DNA of 64,000 nucleotides, taken from contig OX328108.1 of NCBI GenBank assembly GCA_946811185.2, positions 8,886,412 through 8,950,411 of the forward strand, in the 5' to 3' direction. Under the pieces are notes generated by a model. The model made no database searches and was not told where the DNA came from. It saw only the letters and a program-made list of their open reading frames with translations. The position numbers were made by a program, and so were the translations under genes. Origin of the DNA: Hippopus hippopus (taxonomy: Eukaryota; Mollusca; Bivalvia; Cardiida; Cardiidae). Below are positions 46,201-58,000 of this stretch, one piece after another (the stretch's first letter is position 1; each line of letters opens with the position of its first letter).

Positions 46201-49200
46201 TCCTAGCTCTGTCGTCGTTGCATTTGCCATATTCCTTTTGTCGTCTGCCTTTTCTGCGTTTGTCAAAGCAAACGTTTCATACAACTCAGTGATGCATTAT
46301 AGCAACCAAACCATCGCATAATTACAGATCCAAAGTCCATTTTTCCCAAAACCGACTGAATTATAAGGTAGATGATTCTAGGAGACGCAGAAAAATTACA
46401 AACGGCACAGATTTCTGACCCAAATCTGCGCAGGCTGACATGGGCCGATACTTTCTGCAGATGATTTAACCCTCTTATCACAAAGTATGACTCAATTACC
46501 TCATCACGCTGATTCTTTGAATTGCTGTTTTTCAGAGACTTGCGACATAACCGGATAGTGACTGTTGATAGATATGCTTTCTTCTTTTTACCAAGCCTTA
46601 GAAATGTGTAAGTACCTTGCTTTTATGCCTGTAAGGTATTTCATGCCGTTTTTAACATTATTTCAGTTACACTTTGCAAAACTTATAAACCGCTACTATT
46701 CTTACTTCCACGAATTTGACCAAGTCATAGATTGGTAAATGAAGCAAATCGTAACATATATCTTGACGTTAGCCGTACTACTAGTATTGTAGTGAAAAGA
46801 TTCTCGATTCTGCCAAAGGAAGGCTTGTCTTTTAATGAGGTCTATTAGCTAAAACAGGTTAGAATGACAAACTTAAATAATACAAATTTTGTCAACGATA
46901 GGGGAAAAAATGAAAATTATTTTCTTCACAAACATATAATCCAAGAAAACGAGTATGAAGTTTTCTAGAATATGATTTTCCTATTTTCCATGTTGAATAA
47001 ATGGGTGTTGAATAGACTCCTTTAACAAAATCAGATCAATGAATTCTTTTCAGACATACGCTGAGGTAGCTTTTCACACTGATCTATCATTCTGCAAGAA
47101 AAACACAAAATCTCTTTTCTGGACAGTAATGAAAAAGAAAAAGGATCTACGGGGAATTACAGCTTAAAAGTGGCGGTTTAGAAGTTTTGTTAAGCGTGTA
47201 TCACGGTGGACAGTGGAAAATGAATCCTGCCGTAACGACTATTATCAATCATTGGAAAGAAGTTGGCCGAGCTCGGTATTCGAACCAGAGAATCATTGGT
47301 TTCAAGACCTGCACGCTACCGACTGAACTTCCGGGCTCGTCAGGTTAGAACCACTTCTGTTAGAGTATGCAATGATGACCATAATCGTTTGCCAAACAAC
47401 AAACAGATTAGACTTGTTCAAATCCAAAGCAATTGTAGACAACAATCAACTTAAACTTCAGGATTTGTCTTTGAATGGGTAGTAGATAACATTATAGGAA
47501 AAGGAGAAAATGCAGGTTACCAGCATTTTCACCTTTTCCTACGTGTTTTTCGAAAGACTTCTTCCATATTTACATTACAATCCGGGATTGTGTGATAAGG
47601 AGTTGGTACCAAACGGCAAGCTGTTAGACTTGTCCTAATCCAAAGCTTTTTCAGACTTTGTCTTAACCGTGACTCACAATTTAGGAATAGTGTTTTACTC
47701 AGCCTTAAACATTTTATCAGTCATATTACGGCAACAACTCCCTTGTTCGTAGGTGTTCTTTATTTCATCAGTATTAGGTTAGGGCTTCGAAGACACAGTT
47801 TACCCCAAGGACACCCTCGAAAAACATAGCAAAGCGCCATGAGCAGTAATGAAGGCCGGTACCTCTAGGTCCTTATTAACCATCCATTCTTAGTTTCATT
47901 AACTCTACTAGCAAAAACCCAGCAGAGCGTATGTCACAGCATGGCTTCTGTCGTCCGCCCGTCTGTCCATCTATCTATCCGTCCCTCTGCTGTACGTCCG
48001 TCCGTTAGTCTCTTTTTTTTACGCGATAAAGTCCACACCTGTCGTCAGATTTTCGTGAGACTTATACAGTTTCCTTAAATGTCAGTAGCATAAACCGTAT
48101 TGTTTTGAAACAAATCCGACCACCATCTTCAGTTGAACATTTGCATTTCTTGTTTACGTAATAAAGAATGAACGTGTTGTCAGATCTTTGGGAAATTTGC
48201 AAAGTTTTTCTATATCATCGATAGCTTAAAGGGTAACTCCAGACCAAAAGTTTTATTTCAAAATCGGATAAAACCGTACTAGAGTATGTTAACAAAAAAA
48301 AAAAAAAAATAGCGTTCTGTGATGCTTACTTCACGAAATATAGAGATTTAAACTTCGGATTTTCACCTGTCTGAAAGTCGCTAATTGAAAAAATCGTGAC
48401 TTCCGGTAGTTTTGCCATGACGTCACAAGTATGAGAAGACATGCTCGCTATATATGAACTGACGCAGAAAACTGAGAAAACTGCATGATATTTGTAAAGA
48501 TATAAATCGATTTATCACGTTTCAACCACTTGTGTACTGCAGAATTTCAATCTCTATCGCTTTTAGATCTTACTACAATCATAGGAAATAAATTTTAATG
48601 AATTAGCCTAGTGGAGATAGTACTTATGAAAAGGAAAGTTATTCTTCTAGTGGGGAACAAAACTATTTTGAAATTTATTTCTCTAAGTTATTTCAATTAT
48701 ACCACTGCCTAATCAACGAATTTTAATAGATGAATATAAAAAAAAGAAATAATAACTCAAGATAGTTGAAACAAGCCAAAAGTCTCTTCTACTAAGTGTT
48801 AGAAGGAAGAAGGAACGTTGCAATGTGTAAAGGAAATCATTCGAGCACAGTTCTAAGGCTGTTTCTACCAAATATAGGACACCGTCGATCATGGAACGGT
48901 CTACAGATCCTGCGGAATCTGATCTTGATCTACACCATCAATGTCAGCATTTTACATGTCTCCTTCAGCTTGGGAAAATTAAAAGCCTTGATCTACCTTA
49001 GAAATCGTATCTTCTCTTTAACATTCACGAACAACATTAAAACCAGCACACATCCTAAATTTGCTGTTAAAATTAAATCCATTTTTTTTTTCACTTGATC
49101 TTCATTTATTTTCCTACGTGTTATTTTCACAATTTCAAATTTGTTTCTTTCATCAACAACAACGTTAAAAGATTGTCTGAATTGCCTCCTGCCTTCCTGC

Positions 49201-51000
49201 CCTCCATATCATGCAGTAAACGTTTTTGATCGTCTGCAAAATACAGGGTCAGTCCATTTCCTAAATACTGAGACATGTTAGGCGTAAAATTTAAATGGAA
49301 ATACCAACGTGGACAAAAATTATTTAACTTTCTTCTTCTGTATTTCTCGCTGAAATTATGTACGAGATAACAGATGCTGACCATAAAAATGCAGCGTAAA
49401 TTAAAAATTTATAACTGCGTACAAACTTTACACAAAAGTTTAGTGCACCAACCTTTTATTTTGAGAAAAGGATTGTGTGTTCCATCAATGTATAGGGGCA
49501 GAGGGTTAATTATTCGGCGCCTCTTTGATGTTGGTATCGCACCGTCGTGGTCTCACATATTTTTTTTTTACCCGGCTTGCAGCTGGACATTAACTAGCAC
49601 GTGTCATCAACATGTCATGTACAAAGTTACTCTTTTGTATTCACGACCATATTGAACCCTTTTTCTTATAAAATGTAAATGGAATTTGGAATTTTACACT
49701 GGTTAAATGGGTAAGTCGAACGTCATAACTTTTGTATTTTTCTCATTCATACGATCTTAAATAAAATAAATATCCCATAATATGCTTGTCGAATTTCTAT
49801 TGTAACTACCCTCCAACTCTCTGTCACTCTCTCAGTAATATGAAAGAGATGGATAATCAACAGTGAATTTACCATTGATTTCTTGCCCCATTTAGATTTC
49901 TGTGTGGCCCAAAGGCTGCTGAGCGCGACCCAATGACTTTTTGCGAACAGTGTATATTGAGATCAGACTGCACAGAACGTGCAATCTGGTCTTATGTACA
50001 GTGTCCGATACAGAGTTATCTATTTTTGTATCACCAAAAACTAGCAATATTCGGAATTTTGCAATCGGCATGAAGGTTTATTTAACCTGTTGAGGATTAA
50101 GCCACGTCATTCGGTTCAGACAGACAGACAGCAGACTGACGAATAAATAGTCATCTCCTGGCTCGAAATAGTGCTTAAACTCGGCACCCGGCATACGATA
50201 GGGATTTTAATGACGAAAAAAATCGTCTCCTGACATGAGGGAGGATAAGGTTGTGAGAAAAAAAGTCAGTATCAGAGCAAATTAACAGTACACAGAAGCC
50301 GAAATAAATGTGTGGGTCACTCTTCCTACGTCACATCCGGTTTATCGAAGATTTCACAAACTCGCACAGGTGTGCAAACCACATTTTCGCTTATAACTCT
50401 CTTTTTACGAAAGACATTGAAATATGGTTTTCAATTTTAAGGTTGTTTTCATTTAAGGATTCATATATCCAAAAATAGCTTTGGTCTGGAGTTACCCTTT
50501 AAATCCTATTGATTTTGGAAACAAATCCAACATTCAGTATGGGAAAAGCAGACATTTAGAAGACGAAAATTCGCATTTTTTGCTTACGCGATTTAGACAG
50601 CGTTTTTTATCTAATTCTTTTGAAACTTGCACAGATCACTGGTATCATCAATGCATTGAAGCCTATCGAAAATGAAGAGAAATCAGCAATCGGTTTAGGA
50701 AAAGCAGCCATTTATAATGTATTATATGATAATGACCTGTACAGGTTAAGTCAATAAAATGTTCTGTTCTGTTCATTTGATGACTTAGTCAATAAGGTCC
50801 ACATAATTGGTCCTGTTTCTTTGAAACTTGCGGGGATTGCTAAATACAATGGGTACTAAAACCTTATCAAATTCGACCGGATTCGAAACAAGTGGTATTG
50901 AGACATTGCTCTTTGATTATTTCTCTATTTGTTCAAATCATCAAGCATACTTTATTATGCTTTCTTAGTGGGTTTCAGCCTAGTTGCAACACCCCCTCCT

Positions 51001-51066
<66 letters not shown>

Positions 51067-52054
51067 TTTTTTTAGTCTTCTACCGGCGAAGCCGAAGGGG
51101 ACTTTAGGTTTGCACTCCGTCCGTCCGTCTGTCCGTCAGTCTGCACGCAAATCAGTTTTCCGGACTTTTTTCTAAACGCTGGCAGATATTGAGCTGATTT
51201 TTGGTGTGTAAGTCAACCACCATGAGTTACAGATCAAGTTCGAGTTTCGTTCCGGTCCACTGATTTTTTGACGAAATTACGGGCCTTGGACTTAGAAATT
51301 TTCACGGAAAAAACAGTTTTCCGGACATTTTTTCTAAACGCTGGCAGATATTGAGCTGATTTTTGGTGTGTAAGTCAACCACCATGAGTTACAGATCAAA
51401 TTCGAGTTTCGTTCCAGTCCACTGAGTTTTGATTGGACTTAGAAATTTTCACGGAAAAAGCAGTTTTCCGGACTTTTTTTCTAAACGCTGGTAAGTCAAC
51501 CACCATGAGGTACAGACCAAGTTTGAGTTTCGTTCCGGTCCACTGATTTTTGATGAAATTACGGGCCTTGGACTTGGAAATTTTCACACACACAAATAAA
51601 AAAACAGTTTTCCGGACTTTTTTTAAGCACTGGCAGATATTGATCTGATTTTCGGTGTGTAAGTCAACCATCATGATTTACAGATCGAGTTCGAGTTTTG
51701 TTCCGGTCCACTGATTTTTTTAAGAAATTACGGGCCTTGGACTTAGAAAATTTCACTGAAAAAATAGTTTTCCCGACTTTTTTACTTACAATGCTTATGT
51801 TTGGTATGTAGGTACCTGTCATTGATACCGATCTTCTGTGGGTTATATATCCAAGGTCAAAGTAAACAATTTTAACCCTTATGAAAACTTATCCTCAAAA
51901 CTTTTCATAGTCATTTCTCTGTATAGTTTTTACGTACGTAAGTTACAACACTTATACATGGTAAGCTGGTACCTCTCATTGGTACACACCTGCTGAAGAT
52001 AAGGTCAAGGTCATCTCACAAAGTAAAGGTCATATTTCTGAAAATTTGCTTTTA

Positions 52055-52087
<33 letters not shown>

Positions 52088-55000
52088 CTCAGTAAAACTT
52101 CTTCAATGAACTTACTTTAACGAGGAAAATGCTTATATATCTGGCTTTCATTAAAGCATTGCATACAAAGACAGACACGATGCTTATAATTCTGAAAGGG
52201 CGTCAATACGTTCTTTCTCTTTCACAGAGTTTCACAAACTATACCTGCCAGCGATATATACGGGGACTCGGTATTGCTATGCAATACTATCAGAATGCTT
52301 GTTTTCCTTTATTACATCATTAATAAATGATTTAAGCTAGAAAATAAGCAAAGATCACAGCCAGTAGAGCAATTTAGGCGCCCAAGGGCCTCTAGTTCTT
52401 GGACTTATTCTCGATTTTTAAAGTAACACAGTTTGGTTTAGCCAATCAGAGGTTATGTTACTTTCAATTTATAAAATTTTACAAATCCTACACGATTACC
52501 ACAAAACCATTCAGTCCGCCCGGCCCAACCCTCCTACCCCCCCCTACCCCCCGAGGAGGTTTAATACTCCATAAGCTTCTTTTGATACCTTTAGGGAAAT
52601 GAAACATAACAACGTAACTTGTGGCTGTGAAGAAATACTGCTCGACAAACTAATGCATTTCATGGGATCACTAAATGTTGCTGCTAATTGTACCAACTAT
52701 GGAGACACCGAGATAAGTAATCTGATTGAATATCTGAACAATCGACAGACTCATGATAGACTTTTCATACCACCTTCTTGTTTGGGTAAATTAAATTTTT
52801 TGGATGATAAATATCTCTTTAGCAAACAATCACGTGTTTTAACGACACTGACAATGAAGGCTTTTGAAAACATTGTTCGAAAAGGAGAATAGGCTAGTTA
52901 CCAGCATTTTCTCCTTTTCCCATGATGTTTTCTACATTAACTCTGACAAGTTCTATTAATTTGGACTGCAATAAGTTTACCTCCTGCATAATCTTGCACT
53001 AGAGCTACTGACATATCTAAAATTTTGTCGTTTTCCAAGTCGTTAAAGAGTTATTATAGAGAGACATTATGATTGAGCGGCGCTTTGAAAGATACTTTTA
53101 ACTAATGCATTTCCCTAGTGCATTATACCAAGCAATCATCATATGGGCTGCAACACGCGAAAAGGGACATTCAGACATTTGCATAAGATGTCGTCTAGGA
53201 TCAGCCTACGCAGTCCGCGCAGACTGATCCGAGATGACACTTTACAACTACATTCGATTTTGTACTACAGTAGACTTGTGGAGAAAATCGCATAAGAACG
53301 GAAAGTGTCGTCTTGGATTAACCTGCATGAACTGCAAAACCTCATCCGAGACGACACTTTACGCAAATGTCCGAATGCCCCTTTTGGCGTGTTTTAGGCT
53401 AGTATAGTCGTCCTCGCTGGTACCCCGTAATCTATGGTACAGCGGTAATTCGAAAAATACATAATTTGCTTTCGTAGCGCCACATATCCACTGTTCACTC
53501 CATCAAATCAAAAGCAGAAGTATTTATGCATCGTATAGGTTAAAAATATCAGATATGTCTTCATTACTGATAATTTACTTTCAATATTCAAAAATTGCAA
53601 TAGTAAAGCACAATTTTCCTTCAGGTTTTGAAAATGATTACCCCCTATTCTTCATAAAACCGATAATGCATGTTTTACAAGTGAAGGTCGTCTGCTGTGG
53701 CGTCATAGCCCTCGCCAGAAACAAAAACTATGGTACTTAAATCATTTTCTAAAAATAAAAATAACATTTTTTTACGATTTTCCAAATAACAGGAGTTAAC
53801 GCGGTACCATAGCGGACTCCATTTGGAGCACCTGTAGTCAATATGGTAGCTTGACCTAGATATTTCTGTCTGAAAAACACGACTTAAATGTTGGTAGCAA
53901 CATTTATTGCAACTTTACATGCAACAGTTTATCATAGTATTGGAAAATAATACATGCGAGTTCTCTCTCTTGTAGTAACTTTTAGGCTAAATTAAGTACC
54001 GCGGTACCAGCGAGGACCATTTTATCTATAAAATTCATATAAACTCAACAACTGACTGAATCATGAGGTAGAAAAGTCCTTGGACATGCAGAAAATTAAC
54101 TAATACCGAAAAGTATCAACATATGATGGCCTGCGAGAAATTGCTCGTGATTGGCAATTCTGTTGTTTCCACATGCTTTAACATGAATGAACATTTTCTA
54201 ACAAATCCCAATAATCTGATTCTTAAGCTCCGCCCCCAAACTGTTGTCGTACCAATAGAATGCGGTCAATGAGGATTGCGCTTGCTCGTGCTTGTCGGTT
54301 TATTCTAGGTAGTCGTTTTGCAATCGGACAAAAGGAGCCATGCTCTGGCAAAAGGATGTAAAGTCCATTATGTCTTACAACGGGCTAAATAATGAGGGAG
54401 AATTTCATTGTACATGTAAACAATTTACCAAAAGCAAAAAGTTTCCACTAAGGTCAGCCTGCGCGAACTGCACAGGCTGACCTTGATCGATACTTTTTTC
54501 AGATGCATTAAACTGTCTTTACACGGGGCATTGCTCAAATCTTTTGAAGTTCAGGTATAGGTAAAAAAATCAAAGTAGCCCTCTTTAATAATGCTTTTGG
54601 TCTGGGGAAATCAAGGACCTCCGAGAATCCATTCATGAGTGAGTCAGCGAGTTAATCAAAAAGTGAAGTAACTTTTCTCAAAATTATTTTCAATAACGTT
54701 GGTATTTGCAAAATAAGAAAATAAAAACTAATTCTTCAACTGAGAGAAAAAATGATTTCTGTGTTCATTTCAGGAGAAATATTATTTCTATTCTGGAGTT
54801 CTGGATCATGCTATAGTTGTGCGGACGCAAAGGGACTGAGAGACTGTCAAAAAGAACAAAACTTGAAGCAATGCTCCGGAATAGTGGTAAACCAACCTCT
54901 GGCTTCGGTCCAGGCGCTAATGATATCGTAATCACCCCTTAGTCGCCATACGATAGACCACCCGTAACATGATTGTGAATTTTCGGCCAATGTCGGTATT

Positions 55001-58000
55001 CTTCGCAGAAGGATCGGATGCTATCGACAGTTTTACCGAACCATAGTTTATCAAACTATCTTGCGTCATTTTTAAAACAGCGATTAAGTAATCGTTTTCA
55101 TAATTACAGTGTAGGACCGGAAGTATGCATTGTTTGTGACTTGGGTTTCTGTACAGTGACTGTCTGTCACTTGGGTGTTAAAAATTGTATTCACACGGTA
55201 AGTCAGGCTGGCTTTTTTTCCCCCCATTTATTTTGATTATTATTATAAAAAAAATGTTCATATCCAATTATTTGTTTGTTATGTATAGACCATACCAGTA
55301 ACACGTATGTGCGCTGTGAACATTCCTTAGAGCAATGGGGATGCCTTAGTCAGTTGACAGTGCTAAAAATACAGATTATGTCTTCCCAAAAAATGCCGTT
55401 TTTTTCCCGATTACTCAGCGTTAAAAACCTGTTTTCTGAACGGACAACGTCTAAACATTTTTTTATTCACATTTTATCCTTGTCCTTCAATTAAAACGGT
55501 ACAATGAGAAACTCAAGGCATCCCCATTGCTCTGAGGAAGGTTCACAGCGCACATACGTAGTCCCAATATTGTCTATACATAATAAACAAATAACTGGAT
55601 ATGAACATGTTATAACAAGTATCAAAATAAATGCAAAAGCACCAGCTTGACTTACCGTGTGAACACAATTTTTAACACCCAAGCGACAGACCATCACTGT
55701 ACAGAATCCCAAGTTACATACAGTGCATACTTCCCGTCCTAAACTGTAACAAAATCGTGTTCAGATTTTTCAGATTTTTCGGTGAGCCATTCTCAGAATC
55801 TCCCTCTCCTTTTAAATATGCAATGATAGTTTTTTTTAAGATAAAATAATATTTCTATAGTTGATTATTCGATCATTTTGACACTAAAACCGAAAAGCAA
55901 TATAAAGAAGTTTTCGGACACTACCAGTTGTAAAATAATGACATGTCGCTACGTAACAACGCTTCTCGCAAAAAAGAGCACAGCTGTTTCTATTATTTCT
56001 ATGCACTGCCTGAGGTTGGTCATAATTTGGAACTAGATGTGACAACTGCTATGTCGGCAGACGCCTGTTATTCGATGTTCTACTAGACAACATCATTGGG
56101 TAAAACGTTAACCATTAGGCTGCTAAGCGCGACTCAAGGACCTTTTGCGGACAGTGCAGATCAAGATCAGACTGCACAAACGTGCAGTCCGTTCTTGGAT
56201 CTACACTGTCCGGTTAGGAGATATTTCCCTAAAAAATCTAACTTTGAAATTGCAATATTTGGATTTTATACTACTGACTGGAAAGTTTCATTTAACTTAT
56301 TCAGCAGATAAATGTTTAAGACGAAAGACATTCATTCATGTGCAGATGGCAATGTCATCCTGTGCGAGGTTCTATTTTCACACTTTTAGGATATCTGCTA
56401 CATCAAGGTTGATTATAACAAAAACCATCTTGGCTTGTATGGTGGATGCATGGACTATGACAAGTGTCGGTCTAGGGAAGCTGACAATACACTGAATTGT
56501 AAGAATGCGACGGTCAGCTCTTGCTATTTCTGTAATGAAATAGCGCATTTCAGCAGCTTGGATATTGTAGGTAAGAAGATCACGTTAACTCTTTCAGTGC
56601 TAACTATATGAATCATTCTGTGTGAAAAGTGGGTTTTAATGCATCTGCAATAGACATATCGACTTAGGTCAGCCTGTGCTGTTCGCTCTGCCTGAGTTAT
56701 TTAAACGTTTGAATCTATGCCGTCCTCAAAAATCTGTTTTCGTCTTTAGCTATATATGGGTTTTAGAGACAGCCATGTACTTTTATCGCCCTTGATTAAA
56801 AAACCTTTTTTTTATAAAGAAATTCAGGAATAATGGAAATTATGAGCCTTGCTCTGGCAAAAGGGGGCTTAATACATCTCCATGATGCATGAAAAGAAGC
56901 AAGTATTCACATTATTATGGATCCATAATATCCAGTTTGTTTAACAACCGAATGAATCATAAGGTACACTGGTCCTTTGATGTGCAGAAATTGACTAATA
57001 GCAAAAGTTTTTGGTCCAGGACTGCGCAGGCTGACCTTGGTCGATCTTCTGTCAGATGAATTAAGCCCTCTTTACACTAACTATGGTTCAAATAGTAATG
57101 GAAACAAATATTTCCCTCTTGCCCAACATACGAGAGGATATTTGTTCTTTACAGTGAAAGATCGAAATTTATTTCATCGAGTGAACATCATCGGTAACAT
57201 TTTCACGAGTGGCGCAGCCACGAGTGAAAATATTACCGTTGATGTTAAGAGATGAAATACATTTCGATCCTTCACCGAAAAAAAACAAATATTCTATTTA
57301 TTTCATGCTTTTAACCCTTTCCTGGGGGAACCTAATCAAAGTCCAGTGCAGTTCTTTTCGATTATTCCCCGTGGCGTACCCCCTCCGCATAGCAACGCAT
57401 TACAATATTACGTTAAGCGCGAGAAATGTATGGTAAATCACGTCATATTTCCATCCGGTTGTGAGGTAGGCGCATTTTACCTAGGTAACTAGAACGCAGG
57501 AACAACTGTTTCCGCCTTCAGTTGAAGACTTAGAATATAAAAATCGGTATTTTCAGTGGTCATAACCATGAAAAATCGGAAAAATATTTCACCGATATTT
57601 ATGGATAACCTACCGGAAAGCATGAAATAATTCTGTATCCTTTCGAAGATAACAACCACTATTTGAGCTGCTTTTAAATTTTGCCCGCAAATGTTTACCA
57701 TTTTGTCGAGTCTAGAATTTAATCATTTGCAGAGATTTTTATCTATACAGGAATTAGTCTGTACGTTAGACTTTAAGATAAAGTTTCTTTATTACATGTA
57801 TGTAAGATTTGACAAACGTTCGCGTTTTGGGTGAAATTTCATAAAACCAGTCCAGAAAGTTATAAAGCGAGCCTCTGGTGAGCTTTAGGGTGTTTCTGTA
57901 GATGAATTTTATAAAGTGTTTTTCTGGATAATAGCGGCAACGAATGCCAGAGCCTTTATCATACCACGAAATCTCTCGAATTGTAAGAAAGAATGTGCAA

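Noticed and set aside
50892..51175. Cys/Val-rich open frames
   Set aside because: Translation of the (GT)n microsatellite.
55018..55236. Ly6-like frame as a regular in-frame exon of the receptor
   Set aside because: It needs two bases from the preceding exon while exon 7 ends in phase 0, and exon 7 already joins exon 8 in frame to complete one Ly6-like domain.
56145..56495. 116-residue open frame overlapping exon 8
   Set aside because: It begins inside a P3 repeat and reads exon 8 in a frame incompatible with exons 7 and 9; the chosen frame has the cysteine pattern and matching phases.
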